Below the pieces are notes generated by a model. It made no database searches. It worked only from the letters and a program-made list of their open reading frames with translations, and was not told the DNA's origin. DNA of 64,000 bases, from positions 124,001-188,000 of the forward strand of contig NZ_JBIVFT010000003.1 of NCBI RefSeq assembly GCF_044748305.1, written 5' to 3'. Position 1 is the stretch's first letter; every line of letters starts with the position of its first letter. A program made the translations under genes and the position numbers. Positions 58,681-64,000 of the stretch are shown here, piece by piece. Source of the DNA: Arthrobacter_E sp044748305. GTDB taxonomy: Bacteria; Actinomycetota; Actinomycetes; Actinomycetales; Micrococcaceae.

Positions 58681-58906
58681 TTCGACGAAAATACGTTAAG
58701 TTTTTATCACTTATTGGAGGCGGCCCGCCTATCAGACGTCATGATGTGATGAAGGACACAGTCTTCCGTCTGCCCCCGCGGCGTGTCCGCCCGCTCCGAC
58801 GAACACTCCAGCCGCCACCGACCGCCCGATCAGGGGATAGACTGAAAAGGCCGGAAACGGCACTTTCACATCGCCCGGTTCTTCCGGGCCTGCAGAGGAG
58901 GCGAGC

Positions 58907-58996
58907 ATGCGCACCATCACCGTGCACCGTGCTGCGGATCGCGGGGTGGCCATCATGGCCTGCTGCGCACCCCTGCCCTCCTCCAGCCATCACTGA
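58907..58996 (+). CDS. Short leader ORF with Cys-Cys pair upstream of FBP gene
   Basis: A 29-codon frame (starts MRTITVHRAADRGVAIM, then ACCAPLPSSSHH) has the best ribosome-binding site of the neighbourhood, AGGAGG 5 nt before its ATG. The tandem Cys near the C-terminus and the basic N-terminus resemble the cysteine-rich leader peptides used for attenuation in actinobacteria. The next gene is FBP, 196 nt downstream on the same strand. A 7-bp stem (TTGCGCC/GGCGCAA, 59026-59048) lies between them but has no T-run after it. Existence of the peptide is inferred from the start signals only. Confidence 0.5.
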   Translation: MRTITVHRAADRGVAIMACCAPLPSSSHH

Positions 58997-59192
58997 ACCA
59001 TCGTCACGGTTCCCTCCTGTTCCTTTTGCGCCCGGATACCCGGCGCAATGGCCCTGCTTACCGGCCCAGACGGCGTCTCCGCTCCGGCGACGACGCGCAC
59101 TGCGCCGGCACGCGGCGCGCATTTCCGCCGCGGCAGCGAAGGGAACGGATCCGGGCGGCGGTTCGCCTTCCTCTTCGTGAAAGTACAGAACC
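58997..59192 (+). other. Leader region between short ORF and FBP gene
   Basis: About 200 bases with no further gene. They contain the 59026-59048 hairpin and G/C-rich sequence able to fold further. No T-run terminator and no obvious anti-Shine-Dalgarno are seen. The stretch 58681-58906 to its left likewise holds no gene; it contains A/T-rich promoter sequence next to the iron box and a possible -10 (TAGACT) near 58844. Confidence 0.4.
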
Positions 59193-59690
59193 ATGCAGCA
59201 ACTCAGCGCTCAGAAAATCCGTTCCTCCTTCGTCAACGCCAGCCGTTCCGAGGTCGCCAAGCTCAACCTCCCCAAGGACTTCGACTCCTTGAACTGGGAG
59301 AACATGGAGCTCCTCGGCTGGCGCGACCCCAAGATGCCTCTGCGCGGCTATCTGGTGTTCCCGTCCGACGACGGCAAGGTCACCGCGGTCCTGCTCCGTG
59401 CCCCCGAGGCCGGTGCCCGGAAGAACCGGTCCGTGCTGTGCGAACTCTGCCGGGCGGTACATGCCAAGAACGACGTTTTCCTCTGGGTGGCCCGCCGCGC
59501 CGGACAGTCGGGACGTGATGGCAACACCGTGGGCACCCTCATCTGCGCGGACTTCGACTGCAACAGCAATGTGCGGGTCGAGCCGCCGAAGAATGAGATC
59601 AATCCCGACCCGGCCGCCGTCGTCCTGGACCGCATCGACGGCCTGAAGGACCGGACCCGCCAGTTCCTGGAGCGCGTCCAGGGCCGCTGA
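59193..59690 (+). CDS. FBP-domain protein (EF-G-binding, FusB-like zinc finger)
   Basis: The 165-residue protein matches the FusB/FBP family: 'QLSAQKIRSSFVNASRSEVAKLNLP' N-terminal helices, then a C-terminal treble-clef zinc finger with Cys in 'SVLCELCRAVH' and 'LICADFDCNSNVR'. FusB-type proteins bind elongation factor G and free ribosomes stalled by fusidic acid; chromosomal members in actinobacteria may act more generally in ribosome recycling. The upstream short ORF suggests translation-linked control. Length is below that of staphylococcal FusB (about 213), as usual for the actinobacterial form. Confidence 0.88.
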   Translation: MQQLSAQKIRSSFVNASRSEVAKLNLPKDFDSLNWENMELLGWRDPKMPLRGYLVFPSDDGKVTAVLLRAPEAGARKNRSVLCELCRAVHAKNDVFLWVARRAGQSGRDGNTVGTLICADFDCNSNVRVEPPKNEINPDPAAVVLDRIDGLKDRTRQFLERVQGR

Positions 59691-59763
59691 ACGGGCTGGC
59701 CTCGCCCAGGTTCTCCGCTGACGCGCCATGGCCCAGGCCTGGCCTGTCCGTGGCCTCGCCCAT

Positions 59764-59838
59764 CCGCCGAGTTCGTGGGTTTCGCGTGAGTTCGTGGGTT
59801 AAGTCCACGAATTCGACCGGAACACACGAACTCGGCGG
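59764..59838. repeat. Extragenic palindrome, family A copy 3 (imperfect)
   Basis: Outer units CCGCCGAGTTCGTGGGTT and its partner ending CGAACTCGGCGGG pair well, while the inner units (GTGAGTTCGTGG against CCACGAATTCGACC) carry several mismatches. It lies between the convergent FBP and FUSC genes. Confidence 0.8.
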
Positions 59839-59887
59839 GCTCAGGTGGGGGCAAGTAAGGCGGGCTCGGGTGGGGGTGGGGGCGAGG

Positions 59888-59938
59888 CCAGGTAAGGCGG
59901 CGGGCAAGGCTAGGCCCAGGTAAGGCGGCGGGCAAGGC
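59888..59938. repeat. Short direct repeats, 28-bp period
   Basis: A 23-bp unit beginning CCAGGTAAGGCGGCGGGC occurs at 59888 and 59916, with weaker relatives (CAAGTAAGGCGGGC) to the left. The tract is G-rich and adjoins family A copy 3. Confidence 0.7.
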
Positions 59939-59961
59939 CGGCCTCGGCACCAGGAGCAAGC

Positions 59962-61134
59962 TCAGGCCCGGCTGGCCCCTGCCAGGCGCCGGAACGCTGC
60001 CGGAGCAAGGACCACGAGCAGGCCCACGGCGGCACCGATGACGGTGTCGATGAATCGGTCGTGGAGCAACGCACCCGGCGCGACCGGTGCCACGAGCAAG
60101 GTGGAGAGCAACGCCAGCGGAGTCACACAGACCTGGGCCAGGAAGTACTGGCGGGTGATCAGCAATTCGGCACCGAACTGGCACAGGGCGATCAGGATGA
60201 CCATCACCCACGGCTCCGGCCGCAAGGCGACGATGGCCCCGAGCACCGCCAGCCCCACCACGGTGCCGAACACACGCTGCAGACCCCGGGTCACGCGGTG
60301 CCGGGTGGTCTGACCCACCAGAGGCACGACGGCGGCGACCATCGCCCAGTAGTTGTGGCCGAAACCCATCGACTGGCCCACGACGGTCGCAGCGGAACCA
60401 GCGATGGCCGGCGCCACGATATAGCCGACCGACTCGATCCAGACCATTCGCCGCTCGGCCGGCGCCACCCTGATCCGCCGGACCCGGGCGAGTTCCTTCC
60501 AGCTCAGCGGCGTCCGGTGCGAGGCTCTCACCCGGGACAGCAGCCCGATGCCGAGGCACAGGGCGATGGTGAGCAGCGAGGTGAGTACGGCCTCCCAGAG
60601 CGGCGGCTGATGCGGCACCGACGCCACGGCGGCGAAGGCGAAGATGTAGAACAGGGAACCCGCGGGCCGCAGATGCTTCAGCCCTGCGATCACTGAACAG
60701 GCCCAGGCGACCACTGTCGTGGCCGCGACGCTCATCCAGGGATCCAGAACACCCCCAGGGCTCAGACGTGCCAAGAGGGTGGCCGCCAGGAGCACCGCGA
60801 ACATCAACAGGCCGGCCCTGGCCTGCGTCACCAGACGCATCCGGTGCGGCTCATTGCGCCCGTAGATGCCGGTGAACGCCGAGAAGTTGGCGAAAATGGC
60901 CAGGTCCAGCCGGCCCATCACGGTCAGAATCAGCAGGGGCAGGAACAGCCCCAGAGCCACACGCGCGGCCGGGTGGTGGTCGCCTTGAGCAGGGCCGATG
61001 CTGAACAGCATCTCGCGGAAGAAAACGACGGCGGCACGGGACCTGCCAGACCCGGGCGGTCCGGTCCCGGACGACCCGCCGCGAGGCACACGAGCGCCGT
61101 CGGGCGCTCCTGTCGGGGCGCCGTCGTGCGTCAC
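59962..61134 (-). CDS. FUSC-family aromatic acid/efflux membrane protein
   Basis: The 390-residue protein has two blocks of helices and the FUSC features 'FANFSAFTGIYGRNEPHRMRLVTQARAGLLMF' and 'GQSMGFGHNYWAMVAAVVPLVGQTTRHRVTRGLQRVFGTVVGLAVL'. FUSC proteins include the fusaric acid and aromatic carboxylate exporters. The N-terminal 38 residues are Gly/Pro/Ser-rich and probably disordered; an internal ATG (MLFSIGPAQ) is an alternative start. The GTG at 61134 lies 6 nt after the rlmN stop, so it may be co-transcribed with rlmN. Confidence 0.85.
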   Translation of the reverse strand: MTHDGAPTGAPDGARVPRGGSSGTGPPGSGRSRAAVVFFREMLFSIGPAQGDHHPAARVALGLFLPLLILTVMGRLDLAIFANFSAFTGIYGRNEPHRMRLVTQARAGLLMFAVLLAATLLARLSPGGVLDPWMSVAATTVVAWACSVIAGLKHLRPAGSLFYIFAFAAVASVPHQPPLWEAVLTSLLTIALCLGIGLLSRVRASHRTPLSWKELARVRRIRVAPAERRMVWIESVGYIVAPAIAGSAATVVGQSMGFGHNYWAMVAAVVPLVGQTTRHRVTRGLQRVFGTVVGLAVLGAIVALRPEPWVMVILIALCQFGAELLITRQYFLAQVCVTPLALLSTLLVAPVAPGALLHDRFIDTVIGAAVGLLVVLAPAAFRRLAGASRA

Positions 61135-61140
61135 CGAGGG

Positions 61141-62454
61141 TTACTCCGCTGCGGCGAGCTGGCCGCAGGCGCCGTCGATCTCCTTGCCGCGGGTGTCCCG
61201 CAAGGTGGTCGGCACACCGCCGGCACGCAGCGTTTCCACGAACAGGTCCTGGATCTCCGGCTCGGAGGCCGTCCAGATGGAGCCGGGCGTCGGGTTCAGC
61301 GGGATAGGGTTCACATGGACCCAGCCACGACCACGCTGGTTGAGCTTCTTCGCCAGGAGCGCGGCGCGCCAGGCGTGGTCGTTCATGTCCTTGATGAGCG
61401 CGTACTCGATGCTCACGCGGCGGCCGGTCTTGCGGAAGTAGTCGTAGGCGGCGTCGATGGCCTCGTCCACGTTCCAGCGGTTGTTCACGGGGATCAGTTC
61501 GTCGCGGAGTTCATCGTCCGGGGCGTGCAAGGACAGGGCGAAGGTCACCGGAACGTCCTCATCCGCGAGCTTGCGGATCGCCGGGACCAGCCCGACCGTG
61601 GAGAGAGTGATGTTGCGGGCGCTCATGCCGAGGCCCTGCGGAACGGGGTCCACGAAGCGGTGCACTGCGGCCATGACGCGCTTGTAGTTGGCCAGCGGCT
61701 CGCCCATGCCCATGAAGACGATGTTGGTGACGCGCTCGTCGTCGTGTTCCTTCTCGCCCAGCGCACCCTCGGCGATGGCACGGTTGGCGGCCACCACCTG
61801 GTCCACGATCTCGGCGGTGGACATGTTGCGCGTCAGGCCTGCCTGGCCCGTGGCGCAGAACGGACAGTTCATGCCGCAGCCGGCCTGGGAGGAGACGCAG
61901 AGCGTGATGCGGCCGGGGTACCGCATCAGCACGGACTCGACCAAGGCGCCGTCGAACAGGCGCCAGAGGAACTTGATGGTGTTGCCGTCATCCGTGCGCA
62001 AGCGGCGGACCTCGGTGAGGAGCGGCGGGAACAGGGATTCCACGAGTTCTTCGCGGCCTACCTTGGGGAGGTCGCTCATCTGCTCGGGGTCCGTGGTCCA
62101 GTGCTGGAAGTAGTGCGTGGAGAGCTGCTTGGCGCGGAACGCGGGCAGGCCGCGCTCCTTGAGCTTCTCGGCGCGCTCGTCCAGGGACAGGTCCGCGAAA
62201 TGCTGAGGGGGCTGCTTCACGCGCGGCGAGGCGAACTGCAGGACCGGGCGGCCTTCGGTGGTGCGGGCCTGCTCCCAGCCTTCCGCTGCCGGGCGGACCT
62301 GGGGCCGGTTCTCCTCCATGGCAACCTTGGCGACGGCCTCGCCGTGGGCGGAACCGGCCGTCTTTTCGCGCACGACGACGCCGCGCTGCGGACGCACGGA
62401 CGCGTTCCCGTTGCTGGGGGACTCGGAGCTGGGGTTACGAGGAGAGGAAGCCAT
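61141..62454 (-). CDS. rlmN: 23S rRNA (adenine(2503)-C(2))-methyltransferase RlmN
   Basis: The 437-residue enzyme has the radical-SAM cluster motif 'CGMNCPFCATG' (C-x3-C-x2-C), 'TNIVFMGMGEPLANY', 'FALSLHAPDDELRDELIPVN' and the C-terminal 'DTRGKEIDGACGQL' with the methyl-carrying Cys. It methylates A2503 of 23S rRNA and A37 of some tRNAs. A low-complexity N-terminal extension of about 60 residues precedes the usual start region, as in other actinobacteria. ATG at 62454 was chosen; GTG codons at 62457 and 62472 are possible. Confidence 0.95.
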   Translation of the reverse strand: MASSPRNPSSESPSNGNASVRPQRGVVVREKTAGSAHGEAVAKVAMEENRPQVRPAAEGWEQARTTEGRPVLQFASPRVKQPPQHFADLSLDERAEKLKERGLPAFRAKQLSTHYFQHWTTDPEQMSDLPKVGREELVESLFPPLLTEVRRLRTDDGNTIKFLWRLFDGALVESVLMRYPGRITLCVSSQAGCGMNCPFCATGQAGLTRNMSTAEIVDQVVAANRAIAEGALGEKEHDDERVTNIVFMGMGEPLANYKRVMAAVHRFVDPVPQGLGMSARNITLSTVGLVPAIRKLADEDVPVTFALSLHAPDDELRDELIPVNNRWNVDEAIDAAYDYFRKTGRRVSIEYALIKDMNDHAWRAALLAKKLNQRGRGWVHVNPIPLNPTPGSIWTASEPEIQDLFVETLRAGGVPTTLRDTRGKEIDGACGQLAAAE

Positions 62455-62623
62455 CACCTTCCATTGTCCCACGGCTGTCCAACGGACCGACAGCAGCCCA
62501 GAAAACCGAGCGGATCGAGCCCGTCAAAGCGCGAGCCCCATCGAACGGCGTGATCCGGCCCGTCCGGCGCACCCGAGTCTGGTCCATCCAGGCCACGCCC
62601 ACCCCGGCCAGGCCCACCCCGGC

Positions 62624-62690
62624 CGAGTTCGTGGGTTCCGGCTGAGTTCGTGGATAAGACCCACGAACTCAGCCGGAACCCACGAACTCG
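62624..62690. repeat. Extragenic palindrome, family A copy 4
   Basis: Arms 62624-62653 and 62661-62690 are perfectly complementary over 30 bp around a 7-nt loop. Each arm holds two GAGTTCGTGG units separated by GTTCCGGCT; the change from copy 1 (TTTCGG to TTCCGG) is matched on the opposite arm. Confidence 0.92.
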
Positions 62691-62782
62691 CGGGCCCGCG
62701 CAAGCCACTGTTTCGGCAGGACGGACCGGGCTGGGACAGGACCGAAGCGGGGATGGGACCGAGACGAGGCCAGGCGGGGAGA

Positions 62783-62852
62783 GGCAGAGCCGGGCTGGCA
62801 GAGCCAGGCGGGGAGGGGCAGAGCCGGGCTGGGAGGGGCAGGGCCGGGCTGG
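62783..62852. repeat. G-rich direct repeats
   Basis: The unit GGCAGAGCCGGGCTGG occurs at 62783 and 62817, with a one-base variant (GGCAGGGCCGGGCTGG) at 62837. They are joined by GGGGAGGGG-like spacers. The tract lies to the right of family A copy 4, matching the repeat tract beside copy 3. Confidence 0.65.
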
Positions 62853-62914
62853 CAGGACCAGGCCACGGGGCCGGACCAGGCTCAGGACCAGGGACGGAAA
62901 AATCCAGGAGGCCC

Positions 62915-64000
62915 CTACCCCAGCCGGATGTCCACGGGGTTCGCCTCGCTCCGGGGCTGACCGGGTACAGCCTTGCCACCCACCGGCAGGACACCGGAGC
63001 GGTTGGTGCGCCGGTCCCGCAGGATCTCCGTGACGGAACCGAGATGCCGGGACAGGTCGATCACGTTCTCCGGCGCAGCCAAGAGCAGCTGGAAGCCGAA
63101 CTCGTGCAGCGCGGCGATGCCCTGACCTGCGAACTCCTCGCTGGCCAGGACGAACGCCTCGTCCATCATCACGGTCCCGTAGCTCGTGAAACCCTGCTCC
63201 GCGATGCCCAACTGGTAGCTCAGGGCCGCGGCCATGATGAACGCCGTGAAGCGCTGCCGCTCGCCGCCGGACATGGATCCGGTGTCCGAGTGCATGAACA
63301 CCTCGGCGCGTGGCTTCGCCCCCTCGACACGCACCGTGCGGTGCTCCTTGCAGGCGATGAACAAGTGCCCACGCACGTCGAGCACCTCGGCCCGCCAGCG
63401 ACGATCCTCCGGAGCCTGTGAGGAGAGCCTGGTGACCAGGTTCTCCAGGGTCTTGTAGCGGATCGTGAGCTCATCCTCGCCATCCGCAGCGGCAGCCGCG
63501 GCGTCGGCGGCCGAACGCCCGGCCCGCACCCGCAAAGCCCGTGAGATCGCATCCTTGAAGGCCTTCGCACTGGCCGGAACGGTCTGCTTGATGTCCAGCT
63601 CCAGATGGCTCCCCTCATGGAATTCCACCCCCGCCAGGATGCCGTTCAAGGGCAGGATGCGGCTCGTGATGGCACGCCGTTCCTCATCCAGCAGGTGCAG
63701 CAGCGTGGAGAACGACTCGTGGGTGCGCTGGTTGAAGAACGCCCGGAACTCCTCTTCCTGGGCGGGCAGGCCGTCGCGGACGATCGCGTGGTACCGCTCC
63801 TCGTACTCCGGAGCGGCGCCGATACCGGTGCCGTGGTCCACGGAGACGGTCCCACCCCAGGCCCGGCTGAAGACGTCGAAGATCCGGGTCAGGTTCTCCG
63901 CGGTGGCCTGGGCGGCGCTCTCCGCGCGGTGCAGCTCGTCCTGGAGTTCGGCCCGGACACGGACGGCGGCCAGGTCGAGCTCTGCGACATCGCCGAACTC
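62915..64000 (-). CDS. SMC-like ATPase, C-terminal part (JetC/MksB-like), cut by window edge
   Basis: The 361 visible residues form the end of a larger protein; the frame continues past the right edge. A helical stretch ('ELDLAAVRVRAELQDELHRAES...') leads into an ABC-type head with signature 'SMSGGERQRFTAFIMAAALSYQLG', Walker B and D-loop 'YGTVMMDEAFVLASEEF', and 'FGFQLLLAAPENVIDLSRHLGSVTEIL'. This SbcC/MukB-like Walker B arrangement, with the phrase about a position 'GFQ...AP', is that of JetC of the Wadjet plasmid-defence system and of related MksB/SbcC-like proteins. Downstream on this strand comes rlmN, not a JetD topoisomerase-like gene, so other subunits would have to lie beyond the edge. 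Confidence 0.72.
   Translation of the reverse strand, partial: EFGDVAELDLAAVRVRAELQDELHRAESAAQATAENLTRIFDVFSRAWGGTVSVDHGTGIGAAPEYEERYHAIVRDGLPAQEEEFRAFFNQRTHESFSTLLHLLDEERRAITSRILPLNGILAGVEFHEGSHLELDIKQTVPASAKAFKDAISRALRVRAGRSAADAAAAAADGEDELTIRYKTLENLVTRLSSQAPEDRRWRAEVLDVRGHLFIACKEHRTVRVEGAKPRAEVFMHSDTGSMSGGERQRFTAFIMAAALSYQLGIAEQGFTSYGTVMMDEAFVLASEEFAGQGIAALHEFGFQLLLAAPENVIDLSRHLGSVTEILRDRRTNRSGVLPVGGKAVPGQPRSEANPVDIRLG

Larger units (their letters stand above)
62455..62914. other. Intergenic region with palindrome and G-rich tandem repeats
   Basis: No gene is supported in these 460 bases between the SMC-like gene and rlmN. They hold family A copy 4 and a G/C-rich repeat tract (62783-62852). 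Open frames crossing the tract have the repetitive Gly/Arg/Ala/Pro makeup of non-coding sequence. Confidence 0.6.

Noticed and set aside
59026..59048. Hairpin after the Cys-Cys leader as an attenuator terminator
   Set aside because: The 7-bp stem has no T-run after it, so termination is not supported; it is mentioned only as possible structure.
59348..60559. Minus-strand open frame of 403 codons
   Set aside because: Runs across FBP (antisense), the palindrome and the FUSC gene in a wrong frame.

Overview
The window looks like a chromosomal segment of a high-GC Gram-positive actinobacterium, most probably a member of the Micrococcaceae close to Arthrobacter (inference). The grounds are strong G/C bias at third codon positions, many GTG starts, numerous genes whose start codon lies 6-7 nt after a -10-like TAnnnT, an actinobacterial-type ECF thiamine transporter, DtxR/IdeR-type iron control and an mrpACDEFG antiporter operon. 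No phage, insertion sequence or CRISPR array was seen. Most of it reads as ordinary chromosome, with accessory pockets at about 29.6-30.7 kb, 46-53 kb and at the right edge.

Left part (1-14.4 kb): the N-terminal part of a GH3 glycosidase, a tyrosine phosphatase and a sugar-type MFS carrier; helicase hrpB; a lipoprotein; a MurA enzyme fused to an XRE DNA-binding domain; a TPP-riboswitch-controlled ykoEDC thiamine-precursor transporter; a DsbA-like lipoprotein; an AraC regulator; and an alpha/alpha-toroid protein. Middle left (14.6-28 kb): a YciI protein, a TetR-MMPL exporter pair, a DUF4235 membrane protein, a YtcJ-like amidohydrolase with divergent TetR, and the complete mrpACDEFG Na+/H+ antiporter operon.

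Middle (28-46 kb): a UMF1-type MFS; an AbiEi/DUF559-like protein gene bracketed by two copies of one palindrome; the KhtTU-type K+ efflux pair; a MarR-controlled MFS pump with a perfect operator; an SDR-SnoaL-LtrA-TetR operon; a VOC protein and an ECF41/SigJ-like sigma factor that share divergent GTCACA-N16-CGTC promoters; aldo/keto reductases; mmuM-dcd; a VanY-type carboxypeptidase; tRNA-Gly(CCC); and cysteine-poor ribosomal proteins S14, L33 and L28.

Right part (46-64 kb): three paralogous SGNH hydrolases, one coupled to a MarR; an OatA-like acyltransferase with its own SGNH domain; a five-gene iron-siderophore uptake operon behind a DtxR/IdeR box; a short Cys-Cys leader ORF upstream of an FBP (EF-G-binding, FusB-like) gene; a FUSC transporter; rlmN; and, cut by the window edge, the C-terminal part of an SMC-like ATPase resembling JetC of Wadjet.

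The least explained structure is a set of at least four families of extragenic palindromes (A-D below). Each family has its own arm and loop geometry, and copies keep pairing while changing sequence, which points to selection on the fold. One family brackets a PD-(D/E)xK-like gene on both sides. The best candidates for something undescribed are these palindromes with the bracketed gene, the divergent ECF41-type promoter pair, the XRE-MurA fusion and the leader ORF before FBP.
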